DNA from: an uncultured Prevotellaceae bacterium
GTDB taxonomy: Bacteria > Bacteroidota > Bacteroidia > Bacteroidales > Bacteroidaceae
Length of the DNA stretch: 64,000 bases
NCBI GenBank assembly: GCA_946410305.1
Contig: CAMJZV010000012.1
Coordinates: 25,926 to 89,925 of the forward strand
Direction: 5' to 3'
The number at the start of each line of letters is the position of its first letter. The first letter of the stretch is position 1. Shown here in pieces: positions 25,273 to 36,030 of this stretch. Made by a program: the position numbers and the translations under genes. The notes beneath the pieces were generated by a model. That model ran no database searches. It had not been told where the DNA came from and saw only the letters and a program-made list of their open reading frames with translations.

Positions 25273-28200
25273 TTACTTATTACCCTTAAGTATTTTCTCG
25301 TAGTAGGTCTTACCCTCTGCCTTAACGGTAACGATATACATACCATCAGACAAAGAACCAGTGGTAATGGTTGCTCCTGTACCCAGGTCGCTGACATCCA
25401 GTACCGTTACGCCGCCCATATTGGTCAGCGTCAGGCTACTGATATTCTTACCTCCAGTATTGACCGTGATATAACCGCTGCCAATAGAAATGAACAGGTC
25501 TTTGTTCACCTCACTCATGCCAGTGGTCTCATTGCCTAAGGTCAGCTTCGTAGGTGCGAACCAAGTACCACAGTTGTCGGACACGAAGGTTACGTGCTCA
25601 GCAACAGTAAAGTACTGCTCGCTATCCTTGTTGTAAGCCATGAAGGTAATATCCTCACCACCGTCACCACAGACGTTCATCATCAGGCGACCTTTTATCC
25701 ACTGACCTACGCCACGGCACTCGTCACCTGCGAAGGCTGCTACGACAAACTCTCCGTCGTCAGACTTCACGCCATCGACATAGAATTCAGCGAACAGCGG
25801 CATGATATTTGGATAAGCATACTTGTCGTTAGTCCACGGACTACCAATGAACAAGTTGCGCTTGCCAATGTGGTTGACAGCATTCGAAACGATATTGGTA
25901 TTGAACTGGATATCAGCGGCTGTAGCAGTATGGAAGTGATAACCCTGACCAGGTTTCAGACCCTGTAAGTCACCATTCCAAGTCTCTCCATCATAGACTG
26001 CAGTACCGTCATTGCCGACAATCTCGTCGCCAATAGAAGCCTCGAAGTATTCCAAAGCCTCATTCACTGTCATGACCTGATTCAGTGGATAGCCTATCCA
26101 GTTCCAACCAGCCTTCACACTAACAGTATTCTCGTTGGCATTGAGCTCGTAGCCATTGAGAGTCTGATCAGTATCTGCCTTCACCTTAATCTTATAACCT
26201 ACAGCAGGCTGCAGCTCGGTAAGTCCACCAACTAAACCAAGGGCAGGATCGTTGATAACCTCACTGGTCTGGCTGACGATACGCTCCACATTGGCAGCAA
26301 TGCCATCAGTAAAGTCTGCAATAGAAACTGCATTCTCCCAGTTGTGAGAGATCCACTTCCATCCGGTAAAGTTGTAACCAATAGTAGACTTCTTCAGCTC
26401 GTAGTTGAACTCGGCAACCTCACTGGGCTTCAGATCCTTACCTTCAGCAATGGCCTTGAGGGTCACATTGTCGCTGGTAATTACAATGGGCTCATCAGTC
26501 TTGTAAGTCCGCACTGATTCACCAGCCTCAGCAGGATCGCTTCCGTCTAATGTGTACTTGATGACAGCATCCTCAGTCTCGCAAGACAGCTGGATCTTCT
26601 CACCGTTATACAGCTTAGAACCAGAAACACGCGATGCTCTCGGAGCGATGGTGAACAGCTTCTCAGCTTCCTTCACGTTGACTGTCAGTGTGTCACGTAC
26701 ATCGGTACCCACTACGTTGAAGGCCAACTTCGTAGAACCAGGCAACTCACCAGTAATAACCAGTTCAGCCTGACCGTTCTCGTCGAGTGTCAGTACCGGG
26801 AGATCTGTCGTAGCCACCAGTTCTGACAGCGATTCTACACTAATCTTCTGACCCTTAGCGGCTTCATTTGGCCAACCGGCAACCGTTATCGTACGAGTCT
26901 CACCATACGTCACGTTCACCAAGTCGATATCAGAATCAACTATGATGCGACGTACAACAAGCTCTACGGCAAAGTCCTGAGATTTATCATCCTGCATGGA
27001 AATTCCTGCATAACTCTTCACAGCTTTTTTAACGGTAAGTTGTAATCCATCGCCAGAAGGCAGTTCCTCATTGAATTTGAAGAAGACCTTTGAGGCATAA
27101 GTCTGCGAAGCTCCCTTATAGGCTTCCTCCTCATTGAGCAGCTGTATCTCACCCTCTACGGTATTACCGTTTTGAGTGACATTGAAGTTGTAAGGTATCA
27201 GCGTTTCAGGATCCATATACATATTGAACGTGATCTCGACACCTTCGCTAGAAGCCTTCACATTCTGCACTTCGGGCTTCGACGTCCGCGTCATAGGCAG
27301 ATTGATATCCAACTGCGGGGGAGGAACAGGTAGCCATTCACTCTTAGTCTGCAGATAGCCTTCCTTCTCCAAACGTACCTGCCAGAGTCCATTAGGCACA
27401 TCCCACTGGTACATACCGTTCTCGTCAGTGAACTGTGGGTTCACCTGAGCATAGTCCTCGGCATTCCACAGGTTCTCTACCCAGTACGACTCTCCGTACA
27501 TGTCCTTCTTCTCTTCCTTATAATAGATAGAAGCGGTAACACCCTGCAGACGGTTGCTGCTGACAGCCTCATAGACATAACCCGACGGGTCGAGGATGGG
27601 GTTAGAGTGCTCAATACCCTCATCATCCTTGTCCTCACTGAGCGTCTGCTGCTGACCATTAATCAGATACTTCACCTTGACAGCTGTAGGCAATGCCCAT
27701 GACGAATAGCGCTGGGAAACAACCCATATCTGTTTCTTTACGTTATACTGAGCATCCAGGATGTCATAGCTGTTGTTGTTCTTATAGACAATAAGCTGCA
27801 CGCCAGTCACCTCCTCTGGATTTCTGGTAAAGGAGATGGTAAACGTAAAGTCCGTCGTGGTATAGAACATATAAGAAGCGGGATTGACCTTCTTCTCTAT
27901 CATATCCCAGTCAACCTTAACGGTCTTTCCTAACCAGCCATTGTAGAAGGACATATTGACTCCCTTAGCCAGGATGGCATTCTCATCGAGCGTTACCGTC
28001 TTGGTATCCGTGAGCAGCTCAGCCTTTTCAGGAGTAACGACACGTGCATAGACTGGATGTTCAGCCTTGTCAGTAGCATCATCTACCAGAGTACACTGCA
28101 TCGACCACTTGCCGTTTGCTTTTACCGTTGTCTTACCCATGAGCATGTCATCGACATAGACATATACGTCAGACTTGGCGATAGCCGTACCTGATGCAGT

Positions 28201-31200
28201 AAACTGAGGTGTAGCAATCGTTGCGGGTACATTGATGGTGACACCCTTCACCGTTGTCTGTGCCGAGCCGATAGGCTGCAGCACCTTCTTGCCACCAATG
28301 TTGAAACAGACGCTGGCACTGGGTTCATAGGTTCCTTCCTTGGTCGGGATGACGCAGAAGCGAACCTGCTCCTTTGACGTGCCGATGGGCACGATCAACT
28401 GCTTGCCATTGAGTGTATAGCTGGTAAGATTCTTACCAAGCATCACTGAGTTGTCGACAAATTCGCAATCGTCTGTCAGATTAACAATCAGTTCAACATT
28501 GCTTACCTTTCCAGCATAGGCATCCTTGAAGTCTACCTGTCCGCGCAGGGTCAGATACTGTCCGGCAGTCACCTGACTCTTATTGGCTGAGAATGAGGTG
28601 TTGACACTGGTATAGTATAGCTTAGTCTCGTCCAGATAAGGAACTTTCGCGATATTGACTACAGTCCAATCGCCACTCTTGACGGTGACGTTGTTTCTGA
28701 CATAGTCCACACCATTGCGCAGTCCACTCTCAGCAAACTGTGACAGTTGTCCTACGGTATTGAAGAGCTGGCTGTTGGCCATGGTCACCAGTGTATAGTT
28801 ACCATCCTTCAACTCATCGATGACGAGGTTGTTGCCATTGTACTCGTAACGCTTCACAAACTGTCCGTTGGCATCGTAGAGGATACCCACACAAGCGCCA
28901 CTGTTCTCCGTCTGTCCGTAAGTAGCCTGAATGCCGCCCAGCTGCTTGATGAAGAAGGTCACATTAGCCTTGTCATGATTATCCACGATGGCATTGACCG
29001 TCACTGGCATGAACTTCTGGTTCTTGCTCGTTGCGGTAAGGATAAGCAGTGTGCCATGTTCCAGCTTGTCCTGCATGACAATCTTAGACTCCTGGAAGCT
29101 CAGATCTGTCAGCATCTCACCAGTAGTAGCCTTGACCACGGTATAGGTCACATTGGCCACATCGTCATAGTCTTTCTGCTCACCATTGAGCGTCTGATAG
29201 GTCAACGTGAGATTGATGGTCGTACCATTGATGTCGCGCAGGGCGAAATTATCAATGACTTGCTCACTCAAAGTCTCAAAGGTCTTTGTCTCGCTGATAT
29301 ATCCCACCTTCGAGGCAGTAATCTCTGTCGGTGCGACATAGACATCTTCCTTCAACGACCATTTACCCTCGGCATCCGTCTTAGCGGTGTACGTCTTGGA
29401 ATATTTACCGTTGATGGTCTGCGACACGGCAACGATAGCACCAGGTAAAGCAACCAAATTATCCTCAGTGGACTTATTATAGTCAATAACAGTACCCGTA
29501 ATGGCCAACTTAGGCAGTGCTTTCAGCGTTACCTGGATGTCACCATCTTCCACTTTATGGGAGCCACCCTCTGGCAACTGATACTGCATAGCTAAATCCT
29601 CAGAAAGGGTCACACTGTACTGTACGACATTGCCCTTCAAGAGATTCTTGATCGTTTCACCCTGTGCCAAGAAGTTACCTGCAGCATCTGACCATGTGAT
29701 AGTGGTCTGGCCAGTAACATCGGTATCACCTGCAAACACTGTCAGCGTGACATTCTGTGGAGTTTCCAGGCTCTCGAAAGTCTTAGAGACGTTCTCGTTC
29801 TTCACTTCAACATTCTCGATTGTTCCAAGAACTTCACCTTTTGCATTCTTCAGGTAGATGTTCCAGGTAGTGTTCTTGATGATACTGTTGAAAGTGTAAG
29901 TAAGGCTATTGGTCATCACGTAGCGCAGAGACTGGCCACTCTTTGTGTTGACTGCTTCCAGATACATATCTTTATAGAGAGATGCGTCAGTTCCTTCAGG
30001 CAGATTTATCTGCAAATCGCGCACATCAGTACCCAACGGACGGATTTGCAGTCCTTGGCCTATCAGGTCTTTCCATACCTCGGCATTCTCATAAAGAGAC
30101 AATGAAGCTGCAGGAACAAAGACCGTCACCTGTTTGACAATGCTCTGAGAATCATCACCGAAAGCCAAACTACTGATATCCGGCGGGGTGACCGCATGAA
30201 GGTTGATGGCCGTCAGACTGGAACAACCATTAAAGGCATTATCTCCAATGGCACCAATGCTGGCCGGAAGACTAATAGTATTCAACTGGGTATAACCACT
30301 GAAGGCATACTCCCTCACGACTTTCATACCCGTTGTTCGGCTTACATCAAGCGAAGTCAGATTCGGACAGTTAGCAACTATTGAACTGGCATCCCATTCA
30401 CCTACCTCACCAATTAAGATAGCAGAAATAACCTGACCAAGGTTGTCACTTGTTGCTTTATAGGCTGCACTCCAGACATCACCTGGCGTAAAGTCGTCAA
30501 GCATCAGTTCACCATCGACAAACAAGTTGGTACCTGGGTTGCCAGGACTGGTGGGCTTGAACTCAAAAACAGCAGTCAAAGTGACATTTCGTTCAGGCAT
30601 CACGAACTCCAGTTCACGCTGCGTAGAAATCCTCTTGCCATCAATCTGCCACTCCTTGAAGACATAGCCAATCTTGTTGCTATACGGATATATCCACGTT
30701 GGCTTGCCTGCCTCCTTTTTACTAACTTTAGGCTGGTCAAAATAACCAGCTCTAGCAGGCTGACTTTCCAGCGTCAACTTATAGCTATTCTCTGCCGAAG
30801 CAGGGTCTCCCGGGTTAGCAGGGTTGAACTCGTAGACAGCCACCATGTTGACATCTTTCTGAGGCATAGTATAGCTGAAATACTGGTCGGTTGACACAAT
30901 CTCTCCATTGGCAGTCCAATACTTGAAGCGATAGTTGTTCCAAGAATATGTCTCCAACATGACATTATTGCCGGCAATCTGCTGAGAGGTCCCCTGAGGA
31001 TAGTAATACACATTGTTCTTTGCATTCGTGCTGACAGTCAGGTTATAAGCCTCGAAAGTTGCAGAAGAATCTGGTGTATAGAGGAAATTGAATCCGTAAA
31101 AACCTAACTTCGAGCCACTGGCATAGATCTTATAGGTGCTGCCAGCCTTGACAGGGAAACCATACAGGCCACGATACTGCTCATCAACAGTCAGTCCGTT

Positions 31201-31626
31201 GTAGCCTTCCATAGCCACCTCGTCCTCAAGGACATACAACATCTTATTAGCATTCTGTACTACGCCGACATTGATGTAGCCATTGTAGTTAGGACGGATG
31301 ATGTACACGGTACCACCATCGCTTCTGCCATTCACACCGTTACCAGGAACGTAGGCCTCGAAGCCATTAACTGAATTATCCCAATTCGCTTCATAAAAGT
31401 CATTGTCACAGGCAACACCAAAGGTCAATGTAGCAACAGTGCCGTCAATGAGCGAGCCACTCTCGTCGAACACGTAGCCACCAATGTTCTTCGTATCACC
31501 AGCTATATGTGTTTCGCCGCCCTGCACGTAGTATCCTGACGTGTAGGTCACCATCTCCTGACCATCCTGGGCGAAAAGCCCAAGATGGAAGAGACAGATG
31601 GCGAATATGCTTAATAGTCTGTTCAT
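25273..31626 (-). CDS. Giant secreted multi-domain protein with LRR_5, Ig-like/CarbopepD-like modules and T9SS sorting domain
   Basis: The protein has 2117 residues. The signal peptide ends HLGLFAQ. Near 200-350 are two similar segments with NMVAVYEFNPANPGDPA and TLTAVFEFKPTSPGNPG; a short BspA-like leucine-rich block (about 440-530; YAFSGYTQLNTISLPASI, DNAFNGCSSLTAINL) follows. Many beta-sandwich regions come next, including carboxypeptidase-regulatory-like repeats (ITGTVIDYNK...GAIVAVSQ...AKTDAEGKWSL). A chitobiase C-terminal-like segment (VIKYTLDGSDPAEAGESV) lies near 1700. The end is a canonical type A T9SS domain (LTLTNMGGVTVLDVSDL...GMYIVTVKAEGKTYYEKIL). No catalytic motif was recognised, so an adhesin or scaffold is likely. 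It is co-transcribed with neighbours (39 bp and 14 bp gaps). Confidence 0.8.
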   Translation of the reverse strand: MNRLLSIFAICLFHLGLFAQDGQEMVTYTSGYYVQGGETHIAGDTKNIGGYVFDESGSLIDGTVATLTFGVACDNDFYEANWDNSVNGFEAYVPGNGVNGRSDGGTVYIIRPNYNGYINVGVVQNANKMLYVLEDEVAMEGYNGLTVDEQYRGLYGFPVKAGSTYKIYASGSKLGFYGFNFLYTPDSSATFEAYNLTVSTNAKNNVYYYPQGTSQQIAGNNVMLETYSWNNYRFKYWTANGEIVSTDQYFSYTMPQKDVNMVAVYEFNPANPGDPASAENSYKLTLESQPARAGYFDQPKVSKKEAGKPTWIYPYSNKIGYVFKEWQIDGKRISTQRELEFVMPERNVTLTAVFEFKPTSPGNPGTNLFVDGELMLDDFTPGDVWSAAYKATSDNLGQVISAILIGEVGEWDASSIVANCPNLTSLDVSRTTGMKVVREYAFSGYTQLNTISLPASIGAIGDNAFNGCSSLTAINLHAVTPPDISSLAFGDDSQSIVKQVTVFVPAASLSLYENAEVWKDLIGQGLQIRPLGTDVRDLQINLPEGTDASLYKDMYLEAVNTKSGQSLRYVMTNSLTYTFNSIIKNTTWNIYLKNAKGEVLGTIENVEVKNENVSKTFESLETPQNVTLTVFAGDTDVTGQTTITWSDAAGNFLAQGETIKNLLKGNVVQYSVTLSEDLAMQYQLPEGGSHKVEDGDIQVTLKALPKLAITGTVIDYNKSTEDNLVALPGAIVAVSQTINGKYSKTYTAKTDAEGKWSLKEDVYVAPTEITASKVGYISETKTFETLSEQVIDNFALRDINGTTINLTLTYQTLNGEQKDYDDVANVTYTVVKATTGEMLTDLSFQESKIVMQDKLEHGTLLILTATSKNQKFMPVTVNAIVDNHDKANVTFFIKQLGGIQATYGQTENSGACVGILYDANGQFVKRYEYNGNNLVIDELKDGNYTLVTMANSQLFNTVGQLSQFAESGLRNGVDYVRNNVTVKSGDWTVVNIAKVPYLDETKLYYTSVNTSFSANKSQVTAGQYLTLRGQVDFKDAYAGKVSNVELIVNLTDDCEFVDNSVMLGKNLTSYTLNGKQLIVPIGTSKEQVRFCVIPTKEGTYEPSASVCFNIGGKKVLQPIGSAQTTVKGVTINVPATIATPQFTASGTAIAKSDVYVYVDDMLMGKTTVKANGKWSMQCTLVDDATDKAEHPVYARVVTPEKAELLTDTKTVTLDENAILAKGVNMSFYNGWLGKTVKVDWDMIEKKVNPASYMFYTTTDFTFTISFTRNPEEVTGVQLIVYKNNNSYDILDAQYNVKKQIWVVSQRYSSWALPTAVKVKYLINGQQQTLSEDKDDEGIEHSNPILDPSGYVYEAVSSNRLQGVTASIYYKEEKKDMYGESYWVENLWNAEDYAQVNPQFTDENGMYQWDVPNGLWQVRLEKEGYLQTKSEWLPVPPPQLDINLPMTRTSKPEVQNVKASSEGVEITFNMYMDPETLIPYNFNVTQNGNTVEGEIQLLNEEEAYKGASQTYASKVFFKFNEELPSGDGLQLTVKKAVKSYAGISMQDDKSQDFAVELVVRRIIVDSDIDLVNVTYGETRTITVAGWPNEAAKGQKISVESLSELVATTDLPVLTLDENGQAELVITGELPGSTKLAFNVVGTDVRDTLTVNVKEAEKLFTIAPRASRVSGSKLYNGEKIQLSCETEDAVIKYTLDGSDPAEAGESVRTYKTDEPIVITSDNVTLKAIAEGKDLKPSEVAEFNYELKKSTIGYNFTGWKWISHNWENAVSIADFTDGIAANVERIVSQTSEVINDPALGLVGGLTELQPAVGYKIKVKADTDQTLNGYELNANENTVSVKAGWNWIGYPLNQVMTVNEALEYFEASIGDEIVGNDGTAVYDGETWNGDLQGLKPGQGYHFHTATAADIQFNTNIVSNAVNHIGKRNLFIGSPWTNDKYAYPNIMPLFAEFYVDGVKSDDGEFVVAAFAGDECRGVGQWIKGRLMMNVCGDGGEDITFMAYNKDSEQYFTVAEHVTFVSDNCGTWFAPTKLTLGNETTGMSEVNKDLFISIGSGYITVNTGGKNISSLTLTNMGGVTVLDVSDLGTGATITTGSLSDGMYIVTVKAEGKTYYEKILKGNK

Positions 31627-31665
31627 AACTTCTGAATTTTGACGTTATTAACTATTAATGACGAT

Positions 31666-34600
31666 TTACTTAACAACGGTCTTCTTGCCGTCCTGGATAA
31701 AGATACCCTTGGCAGGAGCGTTGACACGCTGACCGTTCAGATTATACCAGTTACCAGCATCCTTGCCGTTACCAGCAACACCCTTGATACCTGTTACATC
31801 ACCATTGCCGAAGCGAACAGCGAAGCGGCCCTCGATGACGCCCTTGGTAGCCTGGAAAGTGTAGCCCTCGGTGCCATCAAGACGAATCTCAGAACCTGTC
31901 TCGCGGTCGATGAGGTAAACCTCACCCTCTACCTTCGTGTTCAGTGCGATGGTGTAGCTACCGGCAGTACCGATGCTCAGGCCCAGCTCAACGATACCAT
32001 CTGACAGCGGGCGATTGTTGATAGCATAGCGCAGACCACCCACAGTGGTGAAGAGCTGTGCGGCAGAAGCCTCAGGACTCATGAACTTCGAAGCATCGCG
32101 ACCAGCCTCATAGTCCATCTTAGCCGTAGCATCGAAGACAATGCGTGTGCGGTCACCCAAATTCTCCTCGCTACCGCTGAGCAGCAGGTTGAAGACATAG
32201 CGCTCACTGTTGGCAGCAGCACGTCTACTAATATTTTCTGGCATTTCCTCTCTGACGTTCAGGTCATTCTGACGATACTCCTTCTTGAAGACAATGCTCT
32301 CCTGATCAACCGGACGCTGGATGAAGAAGGCCTGTCCAGGATTCAGGATGTAGTTATCATCACCTGGCGTATAAGCCTCGTAAACCCAGTTGTAACCATT
32401 CCAAATAGTAATAGGAGCAGTGGTCTGCATACCACGGATGTCATAGAATGCAGGATACGGGTTACCAATGAGGTTCCAGCTGCGACTCTGGCTAAACTCG
32501 CTGATGTACTCGTTGAGTTCTACCGTTACGTCGTTGCTCTTGAAGATATTGTTCTTGTTGCTGTTGTTCAGAGCAGGTACGATAAAGTAGTTATAGCTAT
32601 ATTCCTGGTCTCCGTCTGCACTCTGCCAGATGTAACCCTTACCGGCCTCCAGCGTGCTCTCAGCATCCATGTCAACCCATGTCTCTCCCATCTTACCGTC
32701 GGCACGGTTCTTACCGTCGTAGCGGCGGATAACCAATGGGGCATTGCTCTGCGTCAAGTTCGTGATGTCGCTGACCTTCACGTCGAACGGGAAGGAGATA
32801 AAGTCCCACTGGTAGGTATTAGTACGCAACTCTACAAGCACATTGTCAGCACGCATTGGCGTGTTAGCAATCAGTGACGCATTTGAATAGCGATACCATT
32901 CATAACTTCCAGTCTCACTATTGTAGTGTCTGTAATAATTGTTCGGAGCCCATACCATGCCGAAACTATTTATTGACATGATGCTCTCTCCATTCATTGT
33001 CAAGGCACCATAAGCTCCCGAATTATTACCTAGACCAATACTTACATTGGGTTTGTAGTCTGCATCAAGATTTGAAGGCCAGTCAATCGTAAGATTTGAA
33101 CCTACGAAAATATTCTCAGGCATATAGTCGGTACCCTGAATCTGGAAGTACTGCCAGAAGTAAGCATTCTTGTAAGCCTCTACTGCTATGGCAGGAACAT
33201 ACAGCGTGCACTGGTTTGCATTCCATTCACTCATGATATAGTCATACAATATAATAGGCAAGAAGGTTTTGCATGTAATGCTCTTCAAGTTTTCACAGTT
33301 TCCAAAGGCCCAATTTCCAATAGAATGCAGGCTTTCAGGCAGTGTAATCTCTGTCAGCGAAGAACAACCACAGAAAGCATATGAACCAATGGTTTGCAAG
33401 TTCTTCGGCAGAACAACACTCCTTAAATTTGAACGATAGTAGAACGTCTCATAAGGAATATCCGTGACATCCGTTTCACCCATGTCAACCGTCTCCAAAT
33501 TATACATACTCTTGATGGCATTCATATCGTCGTAGTTCAAAGAACCGCTGACTGTCAGGCCAATAACTTCCTGCAAGGTATAACCCTCATTGGCAATGAG
33601 TTCTTGTAAGGTACCTGGTTGTTCAACATTGATTTCCATGTTAACACGTACCTCCTCCGATACAAACTCAACATTGTATTCCAACCAATTGTTCTGATTA
33701 CGATAGAAGAAGAATTGCAGATTGTATTTGCCATTCTTATCAACGGTAAACCCAACGTTTGGACCGCCAGCTAAACCATCAGCACCATAGTTGATATCCC
33801 ACGAGTGATTGCCGACAACCTTGAACTCATACAAGATACCTGACTTGAGTGATACATTGTTCTTGTACAGCACGAAGATACCGTCTTCCACCTCAGTCAT
33901 ATCGTTACTGGGATCATCGGCTTCCCAGTATGAACCGAAGATTTCACTTGAGCCAGCAATGGTCCATACGATATTCTCATCAGCCTTAACATAGAGGGTA
34001 GAGAAAGCATCTGGCATTGTATAGCTCTGAGCACCACCCTCAGCAGTCGAACTGGTTGAGAACATGATATTCTTGCAAGCAATCTGGTAGTCGCCAGATA
34101 TCATAGTTGCATCAGCCTGAAGGTTAATAAAGAACAACTCGCCAGAGGTTTCTTTGATCTTCGCATTACTCATCGAAGAACCTAGCAACTTAATGGTATT
34201 GCTCCCTGCGTCAAAGGTACCAGAGACATCATGAGATTTATACAGACGGCTGGCTTTATCAATAATAACATAACCTTCCTCGTCCACTATCGGTGTAACA
34301 CCCTGTGGAACCTGGATATCCATCTGGAAGGCAACATAGTCGGTATTGCTGTTCTCCAAGCAGACAGGCAAGGAGAAGGTACTACCAGCATCTGCTGAAA
34401 CTGGCGGAACAACTATGTGGTCTGCCTTGGTGATGCTGACCAGATAGCCACCTTGGCAAATTTCAGGTGTTCCCTTATAGTTCTGCAACTTTCCATAAAC
34501 CACCACCTCATCACCAACTTGAATCAGGTTCTCGTCAGTAACCTTCTCACCATTCAAACCGTAGGCACGATAAACCATCAAATCATTGCCGTTTGGCGCT

Positions 34601-35301
34601 TTCATATAGAAAGACATATTACCATAAGAAGTACTTATTTGAGAAATAGAAGATACAACACCGTGAACCTTATAATAGTCCTCAGTAACACCTCCTTCTT
34701 CCAACTTGCTGATGATATCCAATGCCTGAGCAACATCAATGTCAGCAACTACAGGCGCGCTGCCAGCTACAGAAATAACGTCTGAGACATCAGGCATATA
34801 ATAGGTCTGAGCACCACCCTCAGCAGCCGAACTGGTTGAGAACATGATATTCTTGCAAGAAACCTGGTAGTCGCCAGATATCATAGTTGCATCAGCCTGA
34901 AGGTTAATAAAGAACAACTCGCCAGAGGTTTCCTTGATCTTCACATTACGCATCGAAGAACAGAGAAGCTTGATCGTATTGCTCTCTGCATCGAAAGTGG
35001 CAGAGAAATCGTGAGCACTGTTCAGACGGCTGGTCTTATCGATAACGATAAAACCGTCCTCATCAAAGACAGGCTTAACACCCTGTGGCACCTGAATATC
35101 CATCTGGAAGGCCACATAGTCGGTATTGCTGTTCTCCAGACTAATAGGTAAAGAAAACGCATCTCCTGCCTTAACAGACAAGGTGGACATAGTGACTCTG
35201 TCTCCTGACCCCATGCTTGTCAAGGACAAGAACGAAGCCATCGTCCTCACGCCGCAAAGCGTGAGGAGGATAGCTACCATGATTACAGAAATCTTTTTCA
35301 T
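31666..35301 (-). CDS. Secreted protein with tandem cohesin-like domains, OB-fold, LRR_5 and sorting tail
   Basis: The protein has 1211 residues. The signal peptide ends RTMAS. Cohesin-like domain 1 (about 35-180; VKAGDAFSLPISLENSNTDYVAFQMDIQVPQG) and domain 2 (about 300-440, nearly the same sequence) flank an OB-fold-like domain (about 190-290; YYKVHGVVSSISQISTSYGNMSFYM, VGDEVVVYGKLQNYKG). Next is a SusE/F-like or starch-binding-like beta module (ENIVWTIAGSSEIFGSYWEADD), a BspA-type LRR_5 stretch (LRSVVLPKNLQTIGSYAFCGCSSLTEITL, about 615-700), and a large beta region. The C-terminal tail (WYNLNGQRVNAPAKGIFIQDGKKTVVK region) is sorting-type. Cohesin-like domains could receive the dockerins of the neighbouring proteins; this is inference from co-occurrence. 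The start is 25 bp after the upstream stop. Confidence 0.8.
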   Translation of the reverse strand: MKKISVIMVAILLTLCGVRTMASFLSLTSMGSGDRVTMSTLSVKAGDAFSLPISLENSNTDYVAFQMDIQVPQGVKPVFDEDGFIVIDKTSRLNSAHDFSATFDAESNTIKLLCSSMRNVKIKETSGELFFINLQADATMISGDYQVSCKNIMFSTSSAAEGGAQTYYMPDVSDVISVAGSAPVVADIDVAQALDIISKLEEGGVTEDYYKVHGVVSSISQISTSYGNMSFYMKAPNGNDLMVYRAYGLNGEKVTDENLIQVGDEVVVYGKLQNYKGTPEICQGGYLVSITKADHIVVPPVSADAGSTFSLPVCLENSNTDYVAFQMDIQVPQGVTPIVDEEGYVIIDKASRLYKSHDVSGTFDAGSNTIKLLGSSMSNAKIKETSGELFFINLQADATMISGDYQIACKNIMFSTSSTAEGGAQSYTMPDAFSTLYVKADENIVWTIAGSSEIFGSYWEADDPSNDMTEVEDGIFVLYKNNVSLKSGILYEFKVVGNHSWDINYGADGLAGGPNVGFTVDKNGKYNLQFFFYRNQNNWLEYNVEFVSEEVRVNMEINVEQPGTLQELIANEGYTLQEVIGLTVSGSLNYDDMNAIKSMYNLETVDMGETDVTDIPYETFYYRSNLRSVVLPKNLQTIGSYAFCGCSSLTEITLPESLHSIGNWAFGNCENLKSITCKTFLPIILYDYIMSEWNANQCTLYVPAIAVEAYKNAYFWQYFQIQGTDYMPENIFVGSNLTIDWPSNLDADYKPNVSIGLGNNSGAYGALTMNGESIMSINSFGMVWAPNNYYRHYNSETGSYEWYRYSNASLIANTPMRADNVLVELRTNTYQWDFISFPFDVKVSDITNLTQSNAPLVIRRYDGKNRADGKMGETWVDMDAESTLEAGKGYIWQSADGDQEYSYNYFIVPALNNSNKNNIFKSNDVTVELNEYISEFSQSRSWNLIGNPYPAFYDIRGMQTTAPITIWNGYNWVYEAYTPGDDNYILNPGQAFFIQRPVDQESIVFKKEYRQNDLNVREEMPENISRRAAANSERYVFNLLLSGSEENLGDRTRIVFDATAKMDYEAGRDASKFMSPEASAAQLFTTVGGLRYAINNRPLSDGIVELGLSIGTAGSYTIALNTKVEGEVYLIDRETGSEIRLDGTEGYTFQATKGVIEGRFAVRFGNGDVTGIKGVAGNGKDAGNWYNLNGQRVNAPAKGIFIQDGKKTVVK
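34010..34380 (-). repeat. Duplicated cohesin-like domain DNA (copy 2; copy 1 at about 34794-35165)
   Basis: Long runs here match 34794-35165 almost base for base, for example the stretch encoding SGELFFINLQADATMISGDYQ and KNIMFSTSS. The two copies encode the tandem cohesin-like domains of the 1211-residue protein. The near-identity implies recent duplication or gene conversion rather than ancient tandem domains. Confidence 0.8.
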
Positions 35302-35326
35302 AATAATATAGTTTTAGTTATTGTCG

Positions 35327-36030
35327 TTATTTCACAATCTGCTTCTTGCCATTGAGAATATAGAGGCCCTTCTTCAACTGGGCATTGTTCATCTGACGAC
35401 CCTGCAAGTCGAAGACATTACCTGTGACTTCCTTGTTGCCGTTTACATTAGCAATACCGGTCACATCACCGAAGGCGTTAACGCCTGCCAGCTCATGCTG
35501 TACACCCTGTGGAGTAACGAACAGCACATTGTTGATAGCAACGGCACCCTGAGCATTGCCTGCCAGCTGCAGCTTCAGCAGGTCGCCGGCGTTGTCCTTG
35601 AAGGCCTTGTTCTGCATGGAGACACCGATGATGCGGTAGCTGCCATCGTCCATCTTACTGATGACAACAGAGTGGCTGCCAGCAGCACGCTCAGTCAGCA
35701 GGACATCCTCCAGGCTGACACCCATAGGCAGCGTCACATCCATCTGGAAGGCAGTGTATGCCGAAGGATTGGTCAGAGAGACGGTCGTCATGTCTGTGGA
35801 CAAGCTGATAGCACCCATCTCAGCATCCGCTGCAGCAGCACGGTTCAGGTTCACCTTACCAAGGATATGGTCGATAACCATCACGACATCCGTGACATTG
35901 ATATAGCTGTCGTAGTTCACGTCAGCCACTTCAGCGTTGAAGTTCCATGAGGTCTTACCCAGGATGTTGTCGATAATCATGACTACGTCGGTTACGTTAA
36001 CCTGACCACTGCCATCGACGTCACCCATCA
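35327..36030 (-). repeat. C-terminal dockerin/cohesin/sorting cassette, copy A
   Basis: About 700 bp of DNA encodes the dockerin, the cohesin-like domain and the sorting tail. It is nearly identical to 44408-45120 (copy B) and 49023-49735 (copy C), with only scattered single-base changes in long stretches. Upstream of the cassette the three proteins are unrelated or far more diverged. Confidence 0.92.
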
